Assembly: GCA_903921945.1 (NCBI GenBank)
Contig: CAIXSC010000839.1
Location: 1-6,540 of the forward strand
DNA: 6,540 bases
From: an uncultured Planctomycetaceae bacterium
GTDB taxonomy: Bacteria; Planctomycetota; Planctomycetia; Pirellulales; Pirellulaceae
Reading direction: 5' to 3'
Numbering within the stretch: the first letter of the stretch is position 1; each line of letters begins with the position of its first letter. Under the pieces are notes generated by a model. That model was not told the origin of the DNA, searched no databases, and worked only from the letters and a program-made list of their open reading frames with translations. Shown piece after piece: positions 1-6,513 of this stretch. Made by a program: the position numbers and the translations under genes.

Positions 1-853
1 CGGCGTCGCGTTCCATCCCGGGACGTCGTGGAATCTGGCCACCCAAACGCGGGCGGCCGAAACGCAGGCGGCTCAGAATCAGGCGGCTCAGAATCAGGCG
101 CCGATGGAGCCGCCCGCGATTGTGCTGGCCGTGCCGTTCGCGGTGCCATACACGCCGCCGGGCGCGGATAACGCCTCGGTGAAATTAGTGCTGCGCGGTT
201 TGCGATTGGAGAATCCGACCGAGGTGCGCGTGACCGTGGCCAACGGAGGCACAGGCGTCGCGACGGGCACTGGCGTCGCGACGGCGAAGATCTTGTCGAG
301 CGGCGCGGCGGCGGTTCCTGACAAGTTGGAAGCCAAACGAGTGGGGGATCGGCAGGTGGAGATCGCGTTGACGATGCCGAGCGAACCGCCGGTCGACGGG
401 CTGCTGGAACTGCGGGTTGTGACCGCGGCGGGCGTTTCGCAACCGTACCGCATCTGGGTGGACGCGGGTGCGAAGGCCGTTGAGGAGAAAGAGCCCAATG
501 ACGGGTTCGACAAGGCGCAGGCGGTCGAGTTGGCGAGCGGGTCCGCGACGAAGCTGGACGGTGTCATCCATGAGGCGCGGAATGTGGATGTGTACCGCAT
601 CGACGGCCGCGCTGGCGAGCGGCTGCGGGGAGAACTGATGGCGGCGCGGCAGGGCGGTCCGCTCGACGCGTTCGCCACCTTGTTTGACGAGAACGGCAAT
701 ATCGTGATGCAAGCGGACGATGCGGATGGAGTGGCTGACCCGCGATGGGACACCGTTTTGCCGCGATCGGGACGTTACTATTTGTCTATCCAAGACGCGC
801 ACGACCGCGGCGGTGTGCTGCACCGCTATCGGCTGGTCCTGGAAAAGCGTTAG
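1..853 (+). CDS. PPC-domain exported protein, C-terminal part (5' end outside window)
   Basis: The frame is open from base 2 to the TAG at 851-853, so only the C-terminal 283 residues are seen. The first in-frame ATG (104) is unlikely to be the start: nothing resembling a ribosome binding site precedes it, no signal peptide follows it, and the reading frame continues upstream. The order is an Ala/Gln-rich stretch with two AAQNQ units (68-97), a beta-rich Ig-like segment (about 110-470), then a bacterial pre-peptidase C-terminal (PPC) domain from about 485. The PPC domain is marked by an EKEPND signature, a VDVYRID strand and a terminal SGRYYLSIQD-type strand. PPC domains are usually accessory, non-catalytic beta-sandwiches of secreted proteins. 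The DUF1501 gene starts 33 bases downstream, so the two probably form one transcription unit. The activity of the whole protein cannot be judged because its N-terminus is missing. Confidence 0.85.
   Translation, partial: GVAFHPGTSWNLATQTRAAETQAAQNQAAQNQAPMEPPAIVLAVPFAVPYTPPGADNASVKLVLRGLRLENPTEVRVTVANGGTGVATGTGVATAKILSSGAAAVPDKLEAKRVGDRQVEIALTMPSEPPVDGLLELRVVTAAGVSQPYRIWVDAGAKAVEEKEPNDGFDKAQAVELASGSATKLDGVIHEARNVDVYRIDGRAGERLRGELMAARQGGPLDAFATLFDENGNIVMQADDADGVADPRWDTVLPRSGRYYLSIQDAHDRGGVLHRYRLVLEKR
68..97 (+). repeat. two tandem 15-base units (AAQNQ x2)
   Basis: Two identical 15-base copies (68-82 and 83-97) encode Ala-Ala-Gln-Asn-Gln twice and are flanked by further CAG-GCG codons. They sit in a low-complexity segment just before the Ig-like part of the PPC protein, probably a flexible linker. 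Confidence 0.8.
248..283 (+). repeat. 18-base tandem duplication (GTGVAT x2)
   Basis: Copies at 248-265 and 266-283 differ at one base (A/T at the sixth position) and encode Gly-Thr-Gly-Val-Ala-Thr twice. The duplication is in frame and probably lengthens a loop between beta strands of the PPC protein. It looks like a recent slippage or duplication event. Confidence 0.8.
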
Positions 854-886
854 GCAGCGGGTGAGCTCGACAGCGGAGACCAACGG

Positions 887-2167
887 ATGCAAAGTCCCTT
901 CGAATTGCGGCTGGATCGACGCGGGTTTGGAATGCGGTTTGGACAGGCGGCGGCGGGATTCGCGGCCGGTTGGGCCGGTTGGCGGATGAGCCAAGCGCTG
1001 ACGGCGCGAGCGGCCGAGCCGGGCAAACCGCGCAAGTCGTGCATCCTCGTCTGGCTGGCGGGCGCGCCGAGCCAATTGGAGATGTGGGATCCAAAGCCGG
1101 GCACCGCGAACGGCGGACCGACGAAAGCGATCGCGACCGCTGTTCCGGGCGTGAAGATCGCCGAGTTCTGGCCGCGGCTCGCCAAACAAATGAACCGCGC
1201 GGGGGTGATTCGCTCCGTGGTGGGCAAGGAGGCGGCGCATGAACGCGGGCGCTACCACTTGCACACGGGCCGTCGTTTGACAGGCGGAACGGTGTTCCCG
1301 AATATCGGTTCGGTCGTGGCTCACGAACTGGGAGACCCGGCGGCCGACCTGCCGAACTTCGTCAGCTTTGGTGGAACCGTGAGCTCGGGTTATCTGGGCA
1401 TTCGCTACGCTCCCTTCGCGATCGAACGTCCGGGCGAGTTGCCCGAGAATGTGGCCGCTTTGGTCGATGATCCGCGTTTCGCGCGGCGGCTCGAACTGTT
1501 GGCGGCGGGCGAGAAGGATTTCGCGAAGGCGGGCGGTTCGAAGCTGGTGGACGAACGGCAAACGCTGTACTCACGCGCGTTCCAACTGATGCGTTCGCCT
1601 CGGTTGAAGGCGTTCCAGTTGGACGGCGAGAGCCAAGCGGCGCGCGACGCGTACGGGTCGTCGCGATTCGGCCAAGGGATGCTGGTCGCTCGACGGTTGG
1701 TGGAAGTCGGGGTCCCGTTCGTGGAAGTGGTGCGCGGCGGCTGGGACATGCACAACGACCTGCAGGCCCGGTTCGCGCCGGCGGCGGCGGAAGTTGATCA
1801 GGGCTTGGCGGCGCTGATGGAAGATCTTCGGCAACGCGGCTTGCTTGATTCCACCCTGGTCATTTGCATGGGTGAATTCGGCCGCACTCCGAAGATCAAC
1901 AGCCGTTCGCCAAAGCCGGGCCGCGACCACTGGATTCGCGGTTTCAACGTGCTGCTCGCCGGCGCCGGCGTACGCGGCGGCGCGGTGGTGGGGAAGACGA
2001 GCGACAACGGCCAGGAAATCGCCGACCGCGCGGTCAGCGTCGAGGACCTGCTGCAGACGTTTTGCCGAGCGCTCGATATCCAGGCCGACAAAGAGCTTTT
2101 CACCCCCGATTCGCGGCCGTTGAAAATCGTCGATGGCGGGAAGCCGGTCGTGGAGCTCTTTAGCTAA
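887..2167 (+). CDS. DUF1501 family protein, Tat-exported
   Basis: This 426-residue protein belongs to the DUF1501 family (PF07394), related to the alkaline phosphatase/sulfatase superfamily and abundant in planctomycetes; its substrate is unknown. The N-terminus has a twin-arginine pair (R11-R12 in LDRRGFG) followed by an Ala/Gly-rich hydrophobic stretch and a likely A-R-A cleavage site near residue 42, so export by Tat is expected. Family hallmarks in order are CILVWLAGAPSQLEMWDPKP (52-71), HERGRYHLHTG (118-128), GGWDMHND (284-291), and GEFGRTPKIN (329-338) with GRDHW (345-349). The conserved Asp and His residues (D287, H289, D347, H348) resemble a metal-binding set. The start is supported by GGAG at 875-878, 8 bases before ATG. 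Length is usual and the gene looks intact. Its close spacing to the PPC gene suggests joint expression and a shared envelope function. Confidence 0.93.
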   Translation: MQSPFELRLDRRGFGMRFGQAAAGFAAGWAGWRMSQALTARAAEPGKPRKSCILVWLAGAPSQLEMWDPKPGTANGGPTKAIATAVPGVKIAEFWPRLAKQMNRAGVIRSVVGKEAAHERGRYHLHTGRRLTGGTVFPNIGSVVAHELGDPAADLPNFVSFGGTVSSGYLGIRYAPFAIERPGELPENVAALVDDPRFARRLELLAAGEKDFAKAGGSKLVDERQTLYSRAFQLMRSPRLKAFQLDGESQAARDAYGSSRFGQGMLVARRLVEVGVPFVEVVRGGWDMHNDLQARFAPAAAEVDQGLAALMEDLRQRGLLDSTLVICMGEFGRTPKINSRSPKPGRDHWIRGFNVLLAGAGVRGGAVVGKTSDNGQEIADRAVSVEDLLQTFCRALDIQADKELFTPDSRPLKIVDGGKPVVELFS

Positions 2168-2278
2168 CGACCGCCCCGTCCGGAAAAAAACCGCTAGGAT
2201 GGTGGCTCAATCAGTCCACGCGCGCGGCCGCTCGATTCGTGCCGCGGTATCGACCGTTTCCCGTTCGAGGAACCCTCC

Positions 2279-3382
2279 ATGAAAGCGATCGCTGTCCTCC
2301 CCGGCAAACCCAATAGCGTGCATTTGGCGGAACTGCCGAAGCCGAAGGTCTCCGACGTTTCGGACGGCAAAGGCGTGCTCGTCAAGGTGCTGAAAGTCGG
2401 CGTGGACGCGACCGATCGCGAGATCAATGACGCGTTATATGGCAACGCCCCGCCCGGCTATTCCTTCCTGGTGCTGGGGCACGAGTCGTTCGGCGTGGTC
2501 GAGGAGGTCGGGCCCGCTGTCACCGGCTTGCGGCCAGGCGACTACGTGACCGCCACCGTCCGCCGGCCGGGCGGTTCCATCTACGACCGCATCGGCACAT
2601 CGGACATGACCAGCGAGGAAACCTACTACGAACGCGGCATCAACCTGCTGCACGGCTATCTGACCGAGTACTTTGTGGACTCGGCCGACTTCATCGTTCG
2701 CGTGCCACAAGGCTTGAAACACCTGCATGTGTTGATGGAGCCGATGAGCTGCGCGGCGAAGGCCGTGCAGCAAGCGTACGAAATCCAGCGACGCATGAAA
2801 GTCTGGCAACCGAAACGCGCTTTTGTATTCGGCGCCGGCCAAATCGGCCTGTTGTCGACGCTCGCCCTCAAGCTCCGCGGGTTGGAAGTCTTCACCTTCG
2901 CCCGCTCCAAGGCCCCGACCCGCAGTTCGGAAATCGTCTCGGGATTGCAAGCCAACTACGTGAGCCTCAGCGACACGTCGATCGAGGACTTCGCCAAGGC
3001 CAACGGCAAAGCCGACCTGATCATCGACGCCACCGGCTCGAGCGCCATGGCGTTCGGCGGCATGAAAGTGCTGGCCCACAACGGCGTGCTTGTCTGGACT
3101 AGCATCACCGGCGGAAACAAAATGATCGAAGTCCCCAGCGACAAAATCAACATCGATTGGGTGCTCGGCAACAAACTGCTGTTCGGGTCGGTGAATGCCA
3201 ACCGCGGCCACTTTGAATTGGGAATCCAGGATCTCGCGCTGGGCGAAGCGATGTTCCCCGGAGTGCTCCAACAAATCCTTACGACGCCAGTCGACGGCTT
3301 GGACAACTACCGTGAACTCATGCGGTTGCTCGTCGAGGAAAAATCGGCACTCAAGGTCTACATGAACGTCGCCGAGGGTTAA
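2279..3382 (+). CDS. glucose 1-dehydrogenase-like zinc-dependent dehydrogenase (haloarchaeal type)
   Basis: This 367-residue cytoplasmic medium-chain dehydrogenase resembles archaeal glucose 1-dehydrogenases, which oxidise D-glucose to gluconolactone with NAD(P)+ as the first step of non-phosphorylated Entner-Doudoroff routes. The N-terminal GroES-like catalytic domain (about 1-160) has GVDATDRE (41-48), LGHES (66-70) and MEPMS (153-157). These place D43, H68, E69 and E154 at the catalytic zinc site. The Rossmann domain has GAGQIG (185-190), followed by FARSK (207-211), whose R209/K211 could hold the 2'-phosphate of NADP+. GSVN (303-306) is also shared with the archaeal enzymes. The usual zinc-ligand Cys is Asp, and the structural-zinc cysteines are absent (only C158 exists), as I recall for Haloferax mediterranei glucose dehydrogenase. 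GAGG at 2267-2270, 8 bases before ATG, supports the start. It leads a three-gene cluster. Related aldoses are possible substrates. Confidence 0.88.
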   Translation: MKAIAVLPGKPNSVHLAELPKPKVSDVSDGKGVLVKVLKVGVDATDREINDALYGNAPPGYSFLVLGHESFGVVEEVGPAVTGLRPGDYVTATVRRPGGSIYDRIGTSDMTSEETYYERGINLLHGYLTEYFVDSADFIVRVPQGLKHLHVLMEPMSCAAKAVQQAYEIQRRMKVWQPKRAFVFGAGQIGLLSTLALKLRGLEVFTFARSKAPTRSSEIVSGLQANYVSLSDTSIEDFAKANGKADLIIDATGSSAMAFGGMKVLAHNGVLVWTSITGGNKMIEVPSDKINIDWVLGNKLLFGSVNANRGHFELGIQDLALGEAMFPGVLQQILTTPVDGLDNYRELMRLLVEEKSALKVYMNVAEG

Positions 3383-3386
3383 CGCG

Positions 3387-4877
3387 ATGCGAGATTCGAT
3401 GGCGAATGCAAGCGCCGCCGCGACGGCGAGCGCCACTGGCCTTGGACGTTTGACTCGCGGCGGATTGTGGAAACTCGTCGCGCCGCTCGGGCTCGTCGCA
3501 TGCCTGGCGACCATGGCGGCCGGCCAAGATCCCGACGCCCCGAATGCCAAGAAACCGCGGGCCACGGCCCCAGAAGCCACGGCCTCAGAAGCCACGGCCC
3601 CAGAAGCCAACGCTCCCCAAGCGGATACTCCGAAAGCGGATACTCCGAGAGCGGACGCCGCGACCGCGCCGAAGGCGGTGGCCAAGGGCGTGTTCGACGA
3701 AGGCGGCACGGACACCGACACGGACACCGACACGAAGCCCGATGCTGACGCGGATGCGGAGGCCAATGCCAAGGCGGCGGCGCAAGCGGAAGCGTTGATG
3801 GCCGCGTTGGCGAAATCGATCGAGCAACCGGTCGAGGCGTCGCGTCGCATCGCCGAGCTGACGGAACCGCTGGCGAACCGCGCGATCGCGGCGCTGCGGG
3901 AACATGACCGCGCGGGGCGTTATGCGGACAGCGCCGAGGGCCGCCTGTTGCGACGCGATGTGCTGATCGCGTTGGCGAAGAGCGGCGATTTCCGCTCGGT
4001 GCATTATCTGCACGAGACGTTCGAAGCGCTGCCGGAACGCCGCGAAGAGGTATCGGTCGCGTTGACACACTACGCCGCGCGGCATGGCCGCAAACCCGAG
4101 GAATGGCAGATGCTCGTGCGCGCTTTGCCGGTCCTTGAGCCGTGGTCGGCGAAAGAAGTCCTCAAGTCGCTCGCCACCTTCCCGCGCCGCGGCAGCAAGC
4201 CGAAGTGGCAGCGCGAAGTGATTCTCGCCGGATTGCGTCTTGAATCGGCCGACCGGGATGCCGCCGTGAAGTTGATGGAACACTGGACTGGACGCAAGAA
4301 GGCGGCCGAGGAGGACTCGCCGGCCGCTCGACTGGCGGCATGGCAAACGTGGTTCGAGAGCACTTATCCCGACGAACCGCCCGCGCGGCTGCCGGCCGAT
4401 CCGGCGGATGCGAAGCGGCCGTTCACCACGCTGGTCGCGATGGTGCGTCGCGATTTGCCGAAGGCCGACGTGCAACGCGGCGCCGCGGTGTTCGACAAAG
4501 CGGCCTGCGTCAAATGCCACCGCATGGGCCCGAAGGGCGAGGCGATGGGGCCGGATCTCACCAGCACCCCCCATCGGCTGCAGGATCGCGAACTGCTCGA
4601 AGCGATCGTGTTTCCATCCCAGTCGATCGCCGATGATTACTCGTCGAATTCCGTCGCTACGAAAGATGGCCGCGTGTTTACCGGGGTCGTTAACCAAGCG
4701 GCCGCCCAAGTGACGGTGTTGCAAGCGAACGGCGAGAAGATCGCGTTAACCCGCAAGGACATCGACCGCATTTCGCCGCAGCGGCTTTCTTCGATGCCCG
4801 ACAAGCTGCTGGACACCTTGAGCGACCAGGAAATCGTCGACCTGTGCGCCTTCCTATTACACCGCGAAAAACGTTGA
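3387..4877 (+). CDS. exported monohaem cytochrome c-domain protein (TIGR02603-like)
   Basis: This 496-residue protein probably transfers electrons at the envelope. Residues 27-46 form a hydrophobic export signal after a long N-region. Cleavage could fall after MAAG (43-46), or at a lipobox-like LVAC (36-39), which would make it a lipoprotein. A low-complexity linker (about 48-135) rich in Ala, Thr, Pro, Glu and Asp follows, then a helical, possibly HEAT-like segment (about 145-335). The C-terminal domain binds one covalent c-type haem at CVKCH (374-378). It continues with MGPDLT, an FPSQSIADDY block and SSMP, where M470 is the candidate distal ligand. This order matches the 'putative heme-binding domain, Pirellula/Verrucomicrobium type'. 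The start lies 4 bases after the dehydrogenase stop, with GAGGG (3374-3378) inside that gene, so translation is probably coupled. The usual partner domain of such cytochromes (a PQQ or beta-propeller dehydrogenase) is absent here. Confidence 0.9.
   Translation: MRDSMANASAAATASATGLGRLTRGGLWKLVAPLGLVACLATMAAGQDPDAPNAKKPRATAPEATASEATAPEANAPQADTPKADTPRADAATAPKAVAKGVFDEGGTDTDTDTDTKPDADADAEANAKAAAQAEALMAALAKSIEQPVEASRRIAELTEPLANRAIAALREHDRAGRYADSAEGRLLRRDVLIALAKSGDFRSVHYLHETFEALPERREEVSVALTHYAARHGRKPEEWQMLVRALPVLEPWSAKEVLKSLATFPRRGSKPKWQREVILAGLRLESADRDAAVKLMEHWTGRKKAAEEDSPAARLAAWQTWFESTYPDEPPARLPADPADAKRPFTTLVAMVRRDLPKADVQRGAAVFDKAACVKCHRMGPKGEAMGPDLTSTPHRLQDRELLEAIVFPSQSIADDYSSNSVATKDGRVFTGVVNQAAAQVTVLQANGEKIALTRKDIDRISPQRLSSMPDKLLDTLSDQEIVDLCAFLLHREKR
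3561..3650 (+). repeat. six degenerate 15-base tandem units in the cytochrome linker
   Basis: Units start at 3561, 3576, 3591, 3606, 3621 and 3636 and encode ATAPE, ATASE, ATAPE, ANAPQ, ADTPK and ADTPR. The first three are nearly identical in DNA (one C/T difference) and the last two differ by one base, so the array looks like successive duplications. The product would be an extended, flexible Ala/Thr/Pro spacer between membrane anchor or signal and the folded domains. Confidence 0.88.
3708..3734 (+). repeat. 12-base tandem repeat encoding Thr-Asp run
   Basis: ACGGACACCGAC occurs twice (3708-3719 and 3720-3731), followed by a further ACG, and encodes TDTDTDTDT. An acidic DADADAE stretch follows. 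Together they form a strongly negative part of the cytochrome linker. The repeat keeps the frame. Confidence 0.85.
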
Positions 4878-4884
4878 GTCGCCG

Positions 4885-6314
4885 ATGCGTTCCATCTTGG
4901 CGGTTGGCCATGTCGTGGGGATGTGGGTCGTGCTTGCGGGCGGCCTGGGCGTGTGGCCGTCGGGCGCCGATCGTGCTGTCTGCGTAAAGTCAGCTGTGGG
5001 CGAAGAGCCGTCGACAGCGGTCAAGCCGCGCTGGGGCGAGCGTTCTCCCGAACAACTGGCGGCGATAAAACGCTTGGCGAGCGAGGTCGCCGAGCGGGCA
5101 CGGCGCGAGGGCCCCGGCTTGGAAGCGTTCTACCGCGACCTACATGCGAACCCCGAACTGTCGCTCGAGGAGAAGCGGACGGCGGGGAAGATCGCCGAGC
5201 GGTTACGGGCCGTCGGTTTCGAGGTGACAGAGGGTGTGGGCGGGCAAGGCGTGGTTGGCCTTTTGAAAAACGGCGCCGGGCCAACCTTGATGATCCGTGC
5301 CGACATGGACGCGTTGCCGATCGTGGAACGCACCGGACTGCCGTACGCCAGCGCGGTGCGAACCCGCGATCGGATGGACGCGAGGTGGGCGTGATGCACG
5401 CCTGTGGCCATGACATCAATATGACGTGTTTGGTCGGTGTCGCCGGATTGTTGCGGGAACTGAAAGAGAAGTGGCGCGGCACGCTGATGGTCGTGGGCCA
5501 GCCGGCCGAGGAGATCGGTGCTGGCGCGCGGATGATGCTTGCGGACGGCCTCTTCACGCGGTTTCCGAAGCCCGACTTGGCGTTGGCATTGCACTGCGAC
5601 GCGCGGTACCCGCACGGCCAAGTGAATTTCCGCGAAGGACAAATGCAGGCGAACGTCGACACGGTCGACATTCTGGTGCGCGGCAAAGGCGGCCATGGCG
5701 CGGCGCCACACACGACCATCGACCCCGTCGTGTTGGCATGTCGCATCGTCGTCGATCTACAAACGATCGTCAGTCGCGAACTCGATCCGCTCGATGCGGC
5801 GGTGGTGACCGTGGGCGCGATCCATGGCGGCGTGAAGCACAACATCATTCCCGAAGAAGTCAAACTGCAACTCACCGTCCGCACCATGAACGACAAATCG
5901 CGCACGCAGGTGTTGCAGGCGATCGAGCGGATCGCGAAAGCGGCGGCGATTGGCGCTCGAGCGCCGGAGCCGGTCGTGAAGGTCGATCCGGGGCAGTTCA
6001 CGCCAGCCCTGGTCAATGATCCGGCGCTGACTCGGCACACGGTTTCTTTGTTCCGCGTTGTGTTGGGCGAGGACCGAGTGCATGAGCGGCCGATGAGTCT
6101 TGGTGGCGAGGACTTCAGCCGCTTTGTGCTCTCTGGCGTTCCTGGCTTTTATTACTTTCTCGGCGTCGCGCCGCCCGACCGAGTCGCCGAGGCTCGCGCC
6201 GGAGGCAAGCCACTCGCCGCGACGCATTCGGACAGCTTCGCGCCCGTGCCCGAGCCGACGATCCAAACCGGCCTGTTGACGATGACGCTCGCCGCACTCG
6301 ACTTGTTGCGGTGA
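4885..6314 (+). pseudogene. exported M20-family amidohydrolase (M20D-like), frameshifted
   Basis: The two parts together encode a metal-dependent hydrolase that cleaves N-acyl or amide bonds, in the HipO/IAA-amino-acid hydrolase group. Frame one runs 4885-5394 (169 residues): a signal peptide (hydrophobic 4-24, likely cleavage after PSGA at 28), then IRADMDALP (137-145). The rest lies in another frame, from about 5373 to the TGA at 6312-6314. Restoring one base gives about 476 residues with a complete active site: HACGHD (C174, H176), PAEE (E209, E210), ALHCD (H237), GGHGAAPH of the dimerisation domain (269-276), GGEDFS (407-412) and THSDS (H448). C+2 His and C+36 Glu match the M20D metal-site spacing as I recall it. 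The start lies 7 bases after the cytochrome stop with only a weak TGAG upstream, so translational coupling is likely. The rest of the gene shows no decay, which favours a recent mutation or a sequencing error over an old pseudogene. The substrate is unknown. Confidence 0.88.
5371..5396 (+). other. frameshift site and overlapping stop/start (TGATG) in the amidohydrolase
   Basis: The upstream frame reads Thr-Arg-Asp-Arg through CGG at 5371-5373 and then loses similarity, ending at TGA 5392-5394. The downstream frame reads Asp-Gly-Arg-Glu-Val-Gly-Val-Met-His from 5373. Adding one base (most simply a third G after the GG at 5372-5373) joins them into RDRDGREVGVMHACGHD, the expected family sequence. 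ATG 5394-5396 overlaps the stop, and GAGG (5382-5385) lies 8 bases before it. A 306-residue C-terminal product could therefore be re-initiated, but it would lack the signal peptide. No canonical X-XXY-YYZ slippery heptamer is visible. Confidence 0.8.
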
Positions 6315-6329
6315 CGAGTCCACTCGATC

Positions 6330-6354
6330 GTCGACGGACAAGGTGTCCGTCGAC
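6330..6354. terminator. perfect 11-bp hairpin after the amidohydrolase; possible terminator
   Basis: Arms GTCGACGGACA (6330-6340) and TGTCCGTCGAC (6344-6354) pair perfectly around a 3-base AGG loop, starting 15 bases after the stop of the last gene in the cluster. Position and strength fit a transcript end. There is no T-run after the stem, so it is not a standard intrinsic terminator and may simply be a repeat element or an mRNA 3'-end stabiliser. Confidence 0.4.
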
Positions 6355-6428
6355 CAAGAGGACTTTCACGCCGCTCCGGCGCTTCGATCCCCGCCTCCTG
6401 TTTTGTACGACGGACATCTTGTCCGTCG
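6330..6428. repeat. REP/BIME-like element: two related palindromes in inverted orientation
   Basis: Palindrome one (6330-6354) has an ACGGACA-AGG-TGTCCGT core. Palindrome two (6408-6428) has arms CGACGGACA and TGTCCGTCG around a TCT loop. Reverse-complementing the second gives an ACGGACA-AGA-TGTCCGT core, so the copies differ at one base and lie in opposite orientation. The 53-base spacer holds a third small hairpin (CGCCG-CTC-CGGCG, 6369-6381). All three have 3-base loops. This layout resembles REP pairs (BIMEs) of other bacteria; no associated transposase is in the window. Confidence 0.6.
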
Positions 6429-6513
6429 CGAGCACTTCGAACGTGTCGCCTCGGTTCGAGCCACGCTCAACGACCAAGGTCACCGGGCGGACGAAGGTCG
6501 CGGTAATCTGTGT

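Noticed and set aside
104..106. ATG 104 as the start of the PPC protein
   Set aside because: The frame is open to the window edge, no ribosome binding site precedes this ATG, and no signal peptide follows it, although the family is exported.
185..1561. Long minus-strand open frame (458 codons) across the PPC and DUF1501 genes
   Set aside because: It is antisense to two well-supported genes, Arg/His-rich, without recognisable domains or a ribosome binding site. Long antisense frames are expected in GC-rich coding DNA.
2195..2200. TAGGAT as a possible -10 box for the dehydrogenase cluster
   Set aside because: No acceptable -35 element lies at the right distance (about 17 bases upstream is GC-rich). 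A promoter probably lies in 2168-2278 but cannot be placed from sequence alone.
2435..3850. Minus-strand open frame (471 codons) opposite the dehydrogenase and cytochrome
   Set aside because: Its start is repetitive Ala/Ser/Val sequence, the mirror of the linker repeats, and the rest mirrors the dehydrogenase codons. No family motif is visible.
3585..4724. Minus-strand open frame (379 codons) opposite the cytochrome
   Set aside because: It is Arg-rich and low in complexity with no motif, and the + strand carries a clear haem-binding domain over the same bases.
4923..5372. N-terminal extension of the second amidohydrolase frame back to ATG 4923
   Set aside because: This stretch translates to Arg/Gly-rich sequence unlike any M20 protein, while the other frame gives the signal peptide and ADMDALP. 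Only the part from about 5373 is real in this frame.
5368..5376. Programmed -1 ribosomal frameshifting in the amidohydrolase
   Set aside because: The site (GATCGGATGG) has no slippery heptamer and I see no obvious stimulatory stem-loop just downstream. A missing G is the simpler explanation.
5021..6040. Minus-strand open frame (339 codons) opposite the amidohydrolase
   Set aside because: Ser/Arg/Pro-rich shadow; the + strand has the complete M20 motif set.
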